Notes: a model not told the origin generated them from the letters alone. Numbered from the stretch's first letter, positions 35,137-44,254 are shown. The stretch is 64,000 bases of DNA from Phytohabitans flavus (GCF_011764545.1 NZ_AP022870.1:3704001-3768000), one strand, 5' to 3'. Numbers and translations: made by a program.

Positions 35137-35955
35137 ATGCGGCCGCATTCGCCGGCGCTGGCGCCCTTCATCTCCTCGATCGGCTACCTCGAGGGGCGGT
35201 TTCCGCACGGCCGCGAGCGTGTGCTGCCCACCGGCACCGTGCAGCTGCTCGTCAACCTCGACCGCGACGCGCTGCACTCCGCGCCGGACGGGCTGCCGCC
35301 GATCCGCACGGGCGGGGCGGCGTTGCAGGGGCCGAGCGCGCGTTCCGCCGTGGTGGACACCGCCGACCAGCGCGCCATCCTGTGGGTCGCGTTCCGGCCG
35401 GGTGGGGCGGGGCCGTTCTTCCCGGGGCTGGCGGAGGCGTGCGACCGGCTCGTACCCCTCGATGCGGTGTGGGGCCGGCGCGGGCCGGCGCTGCGCGACA
35501 GGTTGCTGGCCTGCGGTTCCGCGGCTGAGATGCGGGCGGTGGTGGAGGCCGCGCTGCTCGCGGCGGCCGAGCCGCCGCGCCCGGACCCGGCGCTCGCCGC
35601 GGCGGTGGCCGCACTCCACGGCGGCGCGTCGGTCGCGGAGGCCGCCGACCGGCTGGGCTGGACCACGAAGCGGCTCGTGCGCCTGTTCAGCGCCCAGGTG
35701 GGTCTGGCTCCCAAGCGATTTGCCCGGGTACGTCGCTTCCAGCGCCTCCTGTCCGCCGCCACAACCCGCCTCGCGGGTACGGGCGGCGACTGGGCGCGGC
35801 TGGCGGCCGAGTGCGGCTACCACGACCAGGCGCACATGATCCACGACTTCCGCTCGTACGCCGGGCAGAGCCCCAGCGAGTACGAGCCCCGGTCGGTGGA
35901 AGAGCGCAACCATGTCCCGTTCTTACAAGGCGAGGGTCCGGCGCCGGCGGCATGA
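35137..35955 (+). CDS. AraC-family transcriptional regulator
   Basis: 272 residues. A cupin-like N-terminal domain (FPHGRERVLPTGTVQLLVNLD) precedes two helix-turn-helix motifs (SVAEAADRLGWTTKRLVRLFSAQVGLAPKRF and DWARLAAECGYHDQAHMIHDFRSYAGQSPSEY by their key parts RLGWTTKRL and CGYHDQAHM). It is followed within 7 bp by a VOC gene and by a second overlapping VOC gene, so the three likely form an operon. Similar regulators next to glyoxalase-fold genes are common in actinomycetes. Effector unknown. Confidence 0.87.
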   Translation: MRPHSPALAPFISSIGYLEGRFPHGRERVLPTGTVQLLVNLDRDALHSAPDGLPPIRTGGAALQGPSARSAVVDTADQRAILWVAFRPGGAGPFFPGLAEACDRLVPLDAVWGRRGPALRDRLLACGSAAEMRAVVEAALLAAAEPPRPDPALAAAVAALHGGASVAEAADRLGWTTKRLVRLFSAQVGLAPKRFARVRRFQRLLSAATTRLAGTGGDWARLAAECGYHDQAHMIHDFRSYAGQSPSEYEPRSVEERNHVPFLQGEGPAPAA

Positions 35956-35962
35956 TCGGGAC

Positions 35963-36379
35963 ATGACCCACATGTACCCCCGCCTGGTGGTGAAAGGCGC
36001 CGCGCAGGCGATCGACTTCTACGCCAAAGCGTTCGGCGCCAAGGAAATCAGCCGCTACACCGACGAGAGCACCGGCCGCATCCACCACGCCGAACTGGAG
36101 CTGGCCGGTACCACGTTCGCGGTCAAGGACGAGGGCGACGGCGACCCGGCCCCGCCCACGCTCGGCGGCTCCCCGGTGGTGATGGCGCTGTACGTGGACG
36201 ACGCGGACGCGGTCGGCCAGCGGATGGAGGAGAACGGCGCCACCGTGGTCTTCCCCATCAAGGACCAGCCGTACGGCGATCGGGGCGGCCGCCTCGCCGA
36301 CCCCTTCGGCCACCTTTGGATGATCGCCCAACCCCTCGGGCGTATCGCCCCCGCAGACGCTGGACCGCTAGTAATGTGA
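35963..36379 (+). CDS. VOC (glyoxalase/PhnB-like) family protein
   Basis: 138 residues from ATG 35963. Two beta-alpha-beta-beta-beta modules of the VOC fold are visible (YPRLVVKGAAQAIDFYAKAFGAKE; DPFGHLWMIAQP). The PhnB-like group lacks proven activity; related proteins bind or modify small metabolites. It follows the AraC gene by 7 bp and overlaps the next VOC gene by 4 bp (GTGA), so the unit is co-translated. Confidence 0.85.
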   Translation: MTHMYPRLVVKGAAQAIDFYAKAFGAKEISRYTDESTGRIHHAELELAGTTFAVKDEGDGDPAPPTLGGSPVVMALYVDDADAVGQRMEENGATVVFPIKDQPYGDRGGRLADPFGHLWMIAQPLGRIAPADAGPLVM

Positions 36380-36828
36380 CAGCGGTGACGCGACCCGTCA
36401 TCTCGGTCATGCTCGCGGTGCCGGACGCGGCGGCCGCCAAGGAGTGGTACAACGTGGCGCTCGGCGCCACGGTGATGTGGGATCTCGGCTCGGTGGTCGG
36501 TCTCGACGTGGCCGGCGCGCCATTCTTCCTCGGCGAGCCGGCGGACAACGGCTGGGACACACCGGCCACGGCCGGCACGCGCACGGTGCGGGTCGAGGTG
36601 TTCGTCGACGACCCGGACGAGTTTGTGCGGCGGGCGGTCGAGGCCGGCGCGGACGGCACTCGCGACCCGGTCCGCGACCACGAGGCGCCGTGGGGCAAGC
36701 ACCGGCAGGGTGGGTTCGTCGACCCGTACGGCCACCTGTGGCTGGTCGGCGACCGCTCCCCGATCAGGCGAGAGCCGCGTCCGTACGGTAGCGGTCCAGC
36801 CACGCTGCCAGCTCCGCCGGCTGGCTGA
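36376..36828 (+). CDS. VOC family protein
   Basis: About 150 residues from GTG 36376, which overlaps the previous stop; GTG 36385 is possible. VOC features: ISVMLAVPDAAAAKEWYNVALGA, FVDPYGHLWLVGD. The last 22 residues run into the 3' end of the convergent hydrolase gene (65-bp overlap) and are low complexity, so the conserved fold ends near 36765. Function unknown; likely a partner of the preceding VOC protein. Confidence 0.82.
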   Translation: MTAVTRPVISVMLAVPDAAAAKEWYNVALGATVMWDLGSVVGLDVAGAPFFLGEPADNGWDTPATAGTRTVRVEVFVDDPDEFVRRAVEAGADGTRDPVRDHEAPWGKHRQGGFVDPYGHLWLVGDRSPIRREPRPYGSGPATLPAPPAG

Positions 36829-37456
36829 GCGCCACGAGGTGCCCGCCGGGCATCACGTCGATCTCGATGCCGAGGCGCTCACGGGCCTGCCGGCGCTGAA
36901 ACTCCAGCGGGAAAAACCGGTCATCGCGCCCTTGCAGGAAGCGGGTGGGCACGTCCGGCCAGGCGTCCAGCGGCCACGGCAGCTCGAACGGGGTACCCGA
37001 CTGCGGTGGCTCCTCGCGCGCGAACACCGCCGCCGTCACCTCCGGCGGCACGTCGTGGAAGAACGACGCCTCCAGGTCGAACTCGGTCGAACGCCCCTCC
37101 CGCGCCGCCAGCTCCGCGGCGGCCGCGGCCTGCCCGGTGTTCTCCCACCACGCACCGGCGGACTCGCCCGGCCGAGGGACCATCGCGTTGACCATGACCA
37201 GCAGCTCCACGGGCACGCGGGCGGCGACCAGCGGTGCGCTGAACCCACCCATCGACTGGGCGACGAGCACCAGCCCGGTGCGGTCACCGATCGCGTCGAC
37301 GATCACGTCCGCGTACTCCGTCAACCCCGCCGAGTCGTCCCCCGCCGGCAGGTCGACCGCGACGACGTCGTGGCCACGCTCGCGCAGCAGCGGCTCGACG
37401 CGATGCCAGTAGAAGGCGGAGCCACCCGCCCCCGGGATGAGCACGTACGTCGTCAT
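36764..37456 (-). CDS. Alpha/beta hydrolase
   Basis: 230 residues. LIPGAGGSAFYWHRVEPLL carries the oxyanion region, the nucleophile Ser68 is in AQSMGG, and a catalytic His is in MPGGHLVALSQP. Features match small cytoplasmic esterases of the salicylate/methyl-ester hydrolase type (EstB-like). Substrate unknown. Its 3' end overlaps the convergent VOC gene by 65 bp. Confidence 0.87.
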   Translation of the reverse strand: MTTYVLIPGAGGSAFYWHRVEPLLRERGHDVVAVDLPAGDDSAGLTEYADVIVDAIGDRTGLVLVAQSMGGFSAPLVAARVPVELLVMVNAMVPRPGESAGAWWENTGQAAAAAELAAREGRSTEFDLEASFFHDVPPEVTAAVFAREEPPQSGTPFELPWPLDAWPDVPTRFLQGRDDRFFPLEFQRRQARERLGIEIDVMPGGHLVALSQPAELAAWLDRYRTDAALA

Positions 37457-37522
37457 GCTCCCAATCTAGAGATCGACGGACGGGCGTGATCGGTCGGGTC
37501 GGGGGCGGCGTAGCCTTGCCGC

Positions 37523-38002
37523 ATGGCTTCTGGTGTGGACAAGGGGGACCTGGTCCCGGACTTCGATCTGCCCGACCAGACCGGCACGTCGCGGCGGCTC
37601 AGTGAGCTGCTACTCGGCGGGCCGGTCGTCCTGTTCTTCTACCCGGCCGCGCTCAGCCGCGGCTGCACCGCGGAGAGCTGCCACTTCCGGGACCTCGCCC
37701 GGGAGTTCAAGGCCGTGGGCGCGCAGCGGGTGGGGATCAGCCGGGACAGCGTGGAGCGGCAGCGGGAGTTCGCCGAAAAGAACAACTTCGACTACCCACT
37801 GCTGTCGGACGCCGACGGCGAGGTGGCCGAGGCGCTCGGCGTAAAGCGGAAGCTGCCGCTCGGCCCGATGAGCATGCGGCGGATGACGTTCGTCATCGGC
37901 ACCGACCGGCGCGTGATCGCCGTCATCCACAGCGAGATGAGCATGGAGCAGCACGCCGACCGCGCTTTGGAGGCGCTCCGCAACCGCGGCGTCCGCAGCT
38001 AG
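37523..38002 (+). CDS. Peroxiredoxin (AhpC/TSA family, BCP-like)
   Basis: 159 residues. It reduces peroxides with thioredoxin-type reductants. Peroxidatic Cys48 lies in SRGCTAESC, with Cys53 as probable resolving residue (BCP spacing of four residues between), and the arginine in GISRDSVERQ. The usual PxxxT/S-x-x-C has become PAALSRGC. A TAGCCT hexamer ends 6 nt before the ATG and no ribosome binding site is seen, so the mRNA may be leaderless. The 59-bp copy D begins 20 bp after its stop. Confidence 0.88.
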   Translation: MASGVDKGDLVPDFDLPDQTGTSRRLSELLLGGPVVLFFYPAALSRGCTAESCHFRDLAREFKAVGAQRVGISRDSVERQREFAEKNNFDYPLLSDADGEVAEALGVKRKLPLGPMSMRRMTFVIGTDRRVIAVIHSEMSMEQHADRALEALRNRGVRS

Positions 38003-38021
38003 AGGATCACATTCCAGATCT

Positions 38022-38080
38022 GGGCTACCGCGACGTCCGCGGTGGTCCAGACCGCTGCTCCCGCGGCCTCACCCTCCGCG
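38022..38080 (+). repeat. 59-bp intergenic element, copy D
   Basis: Begins 20 bp after the peroxiredoxin stop, in its orientation. First base is G-G-GCTACC rather than GAGCTACC; the rest matches. Confidence 0.85.
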
Positions 38081-38153
38081 CTTCACAACCGCCGGCACGG
38101 CCGGCCGCGCTAGGTGGCGGTGGCGTGGACGAGGTCGACCGAGGCGCGCAGCT

Positions 38154-38354
38154 CTACCACTCGGCGAACGAGCCGTCGTCCTGCCGCCACACCGGGTTGC
38201 GCCACGCGTGGCCGGTACGGTCGGCGCGACGTACCGCCTCCTCGTCCACGTCGATGCCCAGCCCGGGTGCCTCCAGCCGCGCGATGTGTCCGTCCACTAT
38301 GCGCAGTGGTGCCGGGTCGACGAGGTAGTCGAGCAGCTCGGTACCGCCGTTGTG
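38154..38354 (-). pseudogene. C-terminal relic of a D-galactonate dehydratase-like enolase-superfamily gene
   Basis: About 66 codons open to the stop TAG at 38154. They read as the conserved tail of the family: GHNGGTELLDYLVDP, EAPGLGIDVDEEAVRRA, HAWRNPVWRQDDGSFAEW by its key pieces. This matches the end of galactonate dehydratases and relatives. The rest of the gene, with all catalytic residues, is missing. It faces an alpha-galactosidase, whose pathway it would have belonged to (galactose oxidation via galactonate; inference). Truncated near 38350, where a fragment of a second gene begins on the other strand. Confidence 0.8.
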
Positions 38355-38356
38355 CC

Positions 38357-38422
38357 CCGCACCATCCGATGTGGAACGATCTGGACCTCCAGCGCCGGCT
38401 CAACGAAGGGTTCGTGAAGTGA
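38357..38422 (+). pseudogene. C-terminal relic of an unidentified gene
   Basis: About 21 codons (HHPMWNDLDLQRRLNEGFVK and stop) with protein-like composition, ending at TGA 38420-38422. The stop overlaps the GTG start of the alpha-galactosidase, as in a translationally coupled operon. The 5' part is missing. I cannot name the family. Confidence 0.45.
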
Positions 38423-40482
38423 GTCGTGAGTGGACGCTCCGCGGAGCCACCACCGAGTACACCGTCGGGCTGCCGGAGCACGGCGGCTGGCTGGAGCTGC
38501 GCGCGTGGGGGCCGCACGGGGTCAGCGACGGCCCCTCTCCCCTGGGCTACGTGGGCCGGCCGCAGTACATGACCCCGGGTGACGTGGCCGCCGTCGAGTA
38601 CGCGCCGGACGGGGTCCGCCCGTTCGCCGGCCCGGACCTCGTGGTGCGGCCGGCGCGGGCGCTGTCCTGGTCGTTCGAGGACGCCGCGCAGGAGGGTGAC
38701 TCGCTCCGGGTCGACTTCGCCGACGCCGGCTCCGGGCTGCGAGCGGCCCTGCACTACCGGCTGGCCGCCGACTCGGACGTGGTGGAGCGGTGGGTCGAGC
38801 TGACCAACGCCGGTGACTCTCCCCTCCAGCTGGTGGAGCTGGGGTCGGCCGGCTTCTCCGTACCCACCCCGCACGGCGCCCGCCTCACGTACCTCAGTGG
38901 ACAGTGGGCGCAGGAGTTCACGCCGGCGACCACCGAGCTGCGGCGGGGACGGTTCGAGATCGGCAGCACGCTGGGCGTGACCGGGCACCAGTTCTCGCCG
39001 TACCTGGCCGTGCGGGACGCCCGGGATACCGGCCCGACCTGGGGCGTGGCGTTGGCCTGGACCGGTTCGTGGCGGATCGTCGCCGAGCGGGACGCCGCCG
39101 GCCTCACCCGCATCCGCGCCGGTCGCGTCGCGGTCGAGGGGCCGCTGGCGCTCGCGCCCGGTGCCACGCTCGTCACGCCGGTGGCCGCCGGGGCGTACAG
39201 CGCCGAAGGGGTCGACGGGCTGGCCCGGGTCTGGCACGCGTACGAGCGCGGCCTCGCCGGCGACCGCCTCACCCGTACCCGCAAGGTCATCTACAACTCG
39301 TGGGAGGCCACGTACTTCGACGTCACCGCCGCCGGGCAGCTCGCGCTCGCCGAGGTGGCGGCGGAGATCGGCGTGGAGACGTTCGTGGTGGACGACGGCT
39401 GGTTCGTCGGGCGCGGCGACGACACCGCCGGCCTCGGCGACTGGACGCCGGACCCGGCGAAGTTTCCGGACGGGTTCGACACGTTCGTCGACCGGGTGCG
39501 CAAGCTGGGCCTGGAGTTCGGGCTCTGGGTCGAGCCGGAGATGGTCAACCCGCGCTCGGCGCTCTACGAGGCCCACCCCGACTGGGTGTACCAGGTGGAC
39601 GGCCGCCCCCGCACCACCATCCGCAACCAGTACCTGCTGGACCTGGGTCGGCCGGAAGTGGAGGAGTTCGTGCACTCCACGCTGGACGGGCTGCTGCGCG
39701 GGTACGACATCACGTACCTCAAGTGGGACTTCAACCGCCCGCGGACCGAGCCGGGCCGCATGGGCGTACCCCTGGAGGACCCGGACCTCGACGGCGCGCA
39801 CGTGGCCGCGCTGTACCGGATCCTGGAGGCGCTGCGCCGCGACCATCCACATGTGACGGTCGAGGGTTGCGCGGCCGGCGGCGCCCGGGTCGACCTGGCG
39901 ATGGCGTCCAGAGTGGACGTGGTCTGGCCGAGCGACAACACCGCGCCGATCGACCGGCTGCGGATCCAGGACGGCTACCTGCGCGCCCACGCGCCGCACC
40001 TGATGAGCTCCTGGGTGACCGACGCGACCGGGCTCTTCGACACGCGGCCCCGCTCGCTCGCCTTCCGGTTTGTGCTGGCCAGCGCCGGCGTGCTCGGCAT
40101 CGGCGCGGACATTCGGCGGTGGAGCGCGGCCGAGCGCACCGAGGCGGCCCGGTGGGTGGCGCGGTACAAGCAGGTCCGCGACGTCGTCACCCAGGGCGAG
40201 GTGCACCGGATCGGCGGCCCGGACGAGGAACGCTGCGCGGTGCAGTACACACTGGACGGTCGCGTGGTCGTGCTCGCCTGGAACCCCGGCCCCCTAGACG
40301 GCCTAGGCACCGTCCCCGCGAGGCCCGTCCGCCTCAAGCTGCGCGCCCTAGACCCGGCGACCCGCTACGCAGCGGCCGGCGCGCTGTACTCCGGCGCCCA
40401 CCTGATGTCGGCAGGCCTCCCAGTCCACTGGACGGCGGACCACGACGCCGACCTGATCGAGGTGACCCAAACCAGCAGTTGA
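38419..40482 (+). CDS. Alpha-galactosidase, GH36
   Basis: 687 residues from GTG 38419, with GAAGG as ribosome binding site and a GTGA overlap with the upstream relic. It releases galactose from alpha-galactosides. The N-terminal beta-sandwich is followed by a TIM barrel with nucleophile Asp437 in LKWDFNR and acid/base Asp506 in WPSDNTAP. Family blocks VVDDGWF, FGLWVEPEMV and CAAGGARVDLA are present. No signal peptide, so it is cytoplasmic and needs imported substrate. Loss of the neighbouring galactonate dehydratase suggests the old catabolic cluster is partly gone. Ends in a hairpin (40478-40539). Confidence 0.93.
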   Translation: MSREWTLRGATTEYTVGLPEHGGWLELRAWGPHGVSDGPSPLGYVGRPQYMTPGDVAAVEYAPDGVRPFAGPDLVVRPARALSWSFEDAAQEGDSLRVDFADAGSGLRAALHYRLAADSDVVERWVELTNAGDSPLQLVELGSAGFSVPTPHGARLTYLSGQWAQEFTPATTELRRGRFEIGSTLGVTGHQFSPYLAVRDARDTGPTWGVALAWTGSWRIVAERDAAGLTRIRAGRVAVEGPLALAPGATLVTPVAAGAYSAEGVDGLARVWHAYERGLAGDRLTRTRKVIYNSWEATYFDVTAAGQLALAEVAAEIGVETFVVDDGWFVGRGDDTAGLGDWTPDPAKFPDGFDTFVDRVRKLGLEFGLWVEPEMVNPRSALYEAHPDWVYQVDGRPRTTIRNQYLLDLGRPEVEEFVHSTLDGLLRGYDITYLKWDFNRPRTEPGRMGVPLEDPDLDGAHVAALYRILEALRRDHPHVTVEGCAAGGARVDLAMASRVDVVWPSDNTAPIDRLRIQDGYLRAHAPHLMSSWVTDATGLFDTRPRSLAFRFVLASAGVLGIGADIRRWSAAERTEAARWVARYKQVRDVVTQGEVHRIGGPDEERCAVQYTLDGRVVVLAWNPGPLDGLGTVPARPVRLKLRALDPATRYAAAGALYSGAHLMSAGLPVHWTADHDADLIEVTQTSS

Positions 40483-40539
40483 TCAGGGAGTTGGTGGGCG
40501 TGTGGTGCGGCGCGTCCCACCACGAAGTCCCTGATCAAC
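40478..40539. terminator. Hairpin terminator between convergent genes
   Basis: GTTGATCAGGGA (40478-40489) pairs perfectly with TCCCTGATCAAC (40528-40539), with further pairing inside. The alpha-galactosidase stop codon is part of the left arm. Confidence 0.7.
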
Positions 40540-40548
40540 AGCGAGGGG

Positions 40549-42108
40549 TCAGTCCGGCGAGTTGACCCAGGTCGGGACGCCGTCCTGGCAGCGGATCTTC
40601 ATGCGCACCAGGGTCTTGCCGTCGAACCAGACCCGCGCGACGTCGGCCGGTCCCGGCACCACCTTGGTCACGCGGTAGCCGCGCGCGGCCTTCCAGCTCA
40701 GGACCCGGACGTCGCCGTCCTTCTGGCACTTCGCGTCGACGCTGCCACCGGCCGAGGTCAGCGTCCGGGTCCGGTCCGGCGGCGGCGGTCCGGTCGGCCG
40801 CAGGATGGAGGGCGTCGGCTCGGCCGTCGGCGGCGTGACCTGCGGCGCGGCGCCCGTGGTGGGTGCCGTGGTCGCCGCGGCGGGACCGGTCGCCGGGCCG
40901 CCCGGAGCGCCACCCGTCGCCGGGGCGGGGCTGAGCGTCGGCCCGTCGGCTCCGCGCCCACCGCCGCCGGCCGGCGTCTCGTCCGTACCGCCGTCGCCGG
41001 GCGCGGTGGTCACCGTGACCGCGCTCCCCGCCGCGCTTGTGCCCCCGGCCTCCTGGGGTCGCTGCTCGGCGAGCGCGCCGCGCGGGCTGCCGCCCGGGCC
41101 GGCGATGAGCGTGGCCACCACGGCGGTCGCGACCACGATGGCGGCGCCGACCGCGACGGCGAGGGTGCGCTGCCGGCGCCGGTCACCGGCCGGCTCCAGC
41201 GTCGGGTGGTCGTCGACCGCCGCGCCGCTGGCCGGTGCCGGCGCGGCGGCGGGCCGCAACCCGCCGTCGGCCGGGCGCACCACCATGCCCGCGGCTCGCG
41301 CGAGGACGTCGGCCACCTCGGCGGCGCTGGGCCGGTCGGCCGGCTCCTTGGCCAGGCAGCGGCCGCACAGGTCGGCGATGCCGGGTGGCACGCCGAGGAC
41401 CGGCGGCAGCGGGTCGGGCTCCGAATACGAGTGCGCGCGCAGCATCTGCGTGGTCGTCTCGGCCGCCCACGGCAGCCGGCCGACCAGGACGTAGTGGACC
41501 AGCAGCCCCAACGCGTAGACGTCTGAGGCGGGCACGATCTGGTCGCCGGTGAGCCGCTCGGGCGCCAGGTAGGCGGGCGTGCCGATCATCCGGTCGTCCT
41601 GGTCGAGGTCTTCGAGCGGACCGGCCGCGGCGGCGATGCCGAAGTCGACCACCTTCGCCCCGGCGGGGGTCAGGATGACATTCGCCGGCTTGATGTCGCG
41701 GTGCACCAGGCCGGCGTCGTGGGCCGCCGCGATGCCGCTGGCCACCTCGGCGCAGACCCGCATCGCCTCGTGTGGCGGCAGCGGACCGTCGGCGATCCGC
41801 TGGCTCAGCGTCGGCCCGCGCAGCAGCTCCATCACCACGAACGGCTCCGGCCTGCCGTCCGAGTCGGTCGACTCTCCGTAGTCGAACACGCCGCAGACGT
41901 GCGGGTGGGACAGGCGGGCGGCGGACCGGGCCTCGGCCTGGATGCGCAGGCTGGCGCCGGCGTCGGAGGCGAGGCGGCCGGCCAGCACCTTCACCGCGAC
42001 GGGGCGGCGCAGCACCTCGTCGGTGGCCCGCCAGACCACCGACATGCCGCCGGTGCCGATCTGGTCCTCCAGCCGGTACCGGCCGCCCAAGAGCCGCAGC
42101 GCTTCCAC
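40549..42108 (-). CDS. Membrane-anchored serine/threonine protein kinase
   Basis: 519 residues from GTG 42108; an ATG at 42183 is the alternative. The kinase domain (about 8-275) has IGTGGMSVVW, AVKVLAG lysine, HRDIKPAN, DFG and APE. After a short linker comes one membrane helix (TLAVAVGAAIVVATAVVATLIAG in two parts, about 320-342). A low-complexity Pro/Gly/Thr-rich linker of about 90 residues and an extracellular C-terminal domain of about 65 residues follow, with two Cys (DAKCQKD, KIRCQDG), perhaps a disulfide. This is PknB-like topology, but the outer domain is not PASTA and I do not recognise it. Targets unknown. Confidence 0.88.
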   Translation of the reverse strand: MEALRLLGGRYRLEDQIGTGGMSVVWRATDEVLRRPVAVKVLAGRLASDAGASLRIQAEARSAARLSHPHVCGVFDYGESTDSDGRPEPFVVMELLRGPTLSQRIADGPLPPHEAMRVCAEVASGIAAAHDAGLVHRDIKPANVILTPAGAKVVDFGIAAAAGPLEDLDQDDRMIGTPAYLAPERLTGDQIVPASDVYALGLLVHYVLVGRLPWAAETTTQMLRAHSYSEPDPLPPVLGVPPGIADLCGRCLAKEPADRPSAAEVADVLARAAGMVVRPADGGLRPAAAPAPASGAAVDDHPTLEPAGDRRRQRTLAVAVGAAIVVATAVVATLIAGPGGSPRGALAEQRPQEAGGTSAAGSAVTVTTAPGDGGTDETPAGGGGRGADGPTLSPAPATGGAPGGPATGPAAATTAPTTGAAPQVTPPTAEPTPSILRPTGPPPPDRTRTLTSAGGSVDAKCQKDGDVRVLSWKAARGYRVTKVVPGPADVARVWFDGKTLVRMKIRCQDGVPTWVNSPD

Positions 42109-42280
42109 GCGGCTCAGTCTGCACCAATGGGCACTGGACAGGGAGCCACCGTCCGGACGACGGATATAGGACCAGTCCGCCACGTATCAGGGGAGCCAGG
42201 ACCACCTCCCCTTCGGACGGACCCTCACATCCCGCCATGGGAGGACGCGCCCGCGGGATCGGTCACCGACGATGGGCCGC

Positions 42281-43507
42281 ATGAGACGACGACAGATGGT
42301 ACGCGCCGTCGCGGCCGCCGCCGTGCTCCTCGTCGCGGTCGCCGGCCTGCCCGGAGCCGCCTCCTCGGCGCCCGGCGACCCGCTCGACCGCAAGGCGCTG
42401 GGCAGGGCACTCGCCGCGATCAACGCGGCCGGGGTGCCCGCCGCGTTCGCCGAGGTCCGCGACGGTGACCGCACCTGGTCGGGCGCCGCCGGCATCGCCG
42501 ACCTGACCACCGCCCGCCCGGCCAAGCCCAACATGCGGCACCGGGTCGGGAGCATCACCAAGAGCTTCGTCGCCACCGCCGTGCTCCAGCTCGTCGCCGA
42601 GGGCAAGGTGGGGCTGGACGACCCGATCGGGCGGTGGCTGCCCTAGCTCGTCCCCGGCGAGCTGGGTCAGCAGGTCACGGTCCGGATGCTGCTCAACCAC
42701 ACGAGCGGCATCGGCAACTACACAAACGCGGTGCTGGACACGCTGGCCGAGGTGATCAGCGTCGGGAGCACGTCGTTCACGCCGGAGGAGCTGGTCCGGA
42801 TCGGCCTGTCGCTGCCGCCGACCGGGGCGCCCGGCGAGCGTTTCTCGTACTCGAACACTGGCTACATCCTCGCCGGCCTGCTGATCGAAAAGGTCACCGG
42901 AAACGACGCGGCCGCCGAGGTCACCCGGCGGGTCATCCGCCCGCTGCGGCTCCAGGACACGTATTTCCCTGGTGCCGATCCGACGATCCGCGGCCCGCAC
43001 GCCGGTGCCCACTTCGCGTTGCTGGGCGTCCGCGACTTCGCCCGGTACGACATGACGTGGGCCTGGACGGCCGGTGAGCTGATCTCCACACCGTCCGACC
43101 TGGACACGTTCTTCCGCGCACTGCTCGGCGGAAGGCTCCTGCCGCCCGCGCAGCTGGCGCAGATGCGCACCACGGTGCCGAGCGACCCGGCGCAGCCCGA
43201 CGCCGGTGGGTACGGGCTGGGCCTCTACTGGGTGACCACCCCGTGCGGCCCGGCGTGGGGCCACGACGGCGGCGTTGTCGGGCAGATCACGCTGTCGATG
43301 CACTCCCCAGACGGCAGCCGCCAGCTGTCACTCGCCACCAACCTCAGCCACTACCAGATCGGACTCCCCGAGCTGCACCCGATCGACGCGGCGTGGATCA
43401 ACATGCTGGTCGCCGGCATCTGCCCGGCTGGGCCTGCGGCGCGGGCCACGACCGGCACCACCCACGCCTCCCGCTCCCGGGCGCCCTCCCGATGCCGGCG
43501 GGCCTGA
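42281..43507 (+). pseudogene. Secreted serine hydrolase (class C beta-lactamase/D-Ala-D-Ala carboxypeptidase type) with in-frame stop
   Basis: About 408 residues if the internal stop is read through. A signal peptide (about 1-30) leads a penicillin-binding fold: SITK (Ser-x-x-Lys), YSNTGY (Tyr-x-Asn) and GHDGG in place of the KTG box. After GRWLP comes TAG at 42644-42646, and the same frame continues at once with LVPGELGQQVTVRMLLNHTSG, which is conserved family sequence. A single base change (for example GAG to TAG) explains it. The second part has no own ribosome binding site. It may be a recent pseudogene or a base-calling error. The tail after 43430 is low complexity. Confidence 0.85.
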
Positions 43508-43515
43508 CCGGCTGA

Positions 43516-44193
43516 TCAGTACGAGCCGACGTCCTCGGAGTGCTGCCAGGCACCGCACGGGTCGTCGTACCGGTCCTTGATGTAGCCCAGTCCCCACTTG
43601 ATCTGGGTCGCCGGGCTTGTCTCCCAGTCGGACCCGGCCGTGGACATCTTCCCGGCCGGGTACGCCTGGGGGATGCCGTACGCGCCGGAGGACGGGTTGC
43701 GGGCCTTGTGGTTCCAGCCGCTCTCCTTGGTCCACAGCTTGTCCAGGCAGGGCATCTGGTCGATGCCGAAGCCGCTGCTGATCAGGAGCGCGCAGCCGGT
43801 CCGGCGGTTGCCGCTGTACTCGTTGCAGGAGGCCGGGACCGGGCCGGTGTACGGCTTTGGCTCGGCCTTGGCCTCTTGCTCCTCGCGCTTCTTACGGCTC
43901 GCCGCGTCGGCGGCCTTCCGGGCCCGTTCGGCCTCGGTCCGCGCCGCGGCGGCCGCCTTCTCGGCGGCGGCGCGCTGGGCCTCGCGCTGCTGGGCCGTGG
44001 CGACCGTGTACTCCCGGTGGCGCTCCTTGAGGTACACGATCTCCTGCTGGCCGGCGTCGGCGGTGAGCTGGGCGCGGACCCCGTCCTGGTCGGCGGCCCG
44101 CCCCTGCCCCAGCTGGTAGCCACCGAGAACGCCGGCGGCGAGCAGCGACAGGGCCAGCGCCCGGATACCGAACCGGCTCCACAGTCGACGCAT
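43516..44193 (-). CDS. Membrane-anchored transglycosylase-like protein with coiled coil
   Basis: 225 residues from ATG 44193, with GGGAGGA upstream. One N-terminal membrane helix (about 8-25), an alanine-rich charged coiled coil (about 60-115, QREAQRAAAEKAAAAARTE) and a lysozyme-like C-terminal domain (LDKLWTKESGWNHKARNPSSGAYGIPQ by the key part KESGW) are present. The Glu in ESGWN is the catalytic residue of the transglycosylase family. It would act on peptidoglycan outside the membrane. Four Cys in the domain suggest disulfides. Similar proteins are common and functionally untested in actinomycetes. Confidence 0.85.
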   Translation of the reverse strand: MRRLWSRFGIRALALSLLAAGVLGGYQLGQGRAADQDGVRAQLTADAGQQEIVYLKERHREYTVATAQQREAQRAAAEKAAAAARTEAERARKAADAASRKKREEQEAKAEPKPYTGPVPASCNEYSGNRRTGCALLISSGFGIDQMPCLDKLWTKESGWNHKARNPSSGAYGIPQAYPAGKMSTAGSDWETSPATQIKWGLGYIKDRYDDPCGAWQHSEDVGSY

Positions 44194-44254
44194 CGAGTCT
44201 GTCCTCCCTCGGGGCGGTAGTCGCGCCGCCGAGGATCCTGTCACAGATCGAGCG

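Noticed and set aside
38110..40206. Long open frame antisense to the alpha-galactosidase
   Set aside because: High GC gives long antisense frames. Its translation is His/Gly/Arg/Val-rich without domains, while the plus strand has all GH36 motifs.
42686..43507. The second part of the serine hydrolase as an independent gene
   Set aside because: It lacks the SITK active-site Ser, signal peptide and a ribosome binding site; it is the continuation of the gene interrupted at 42644.
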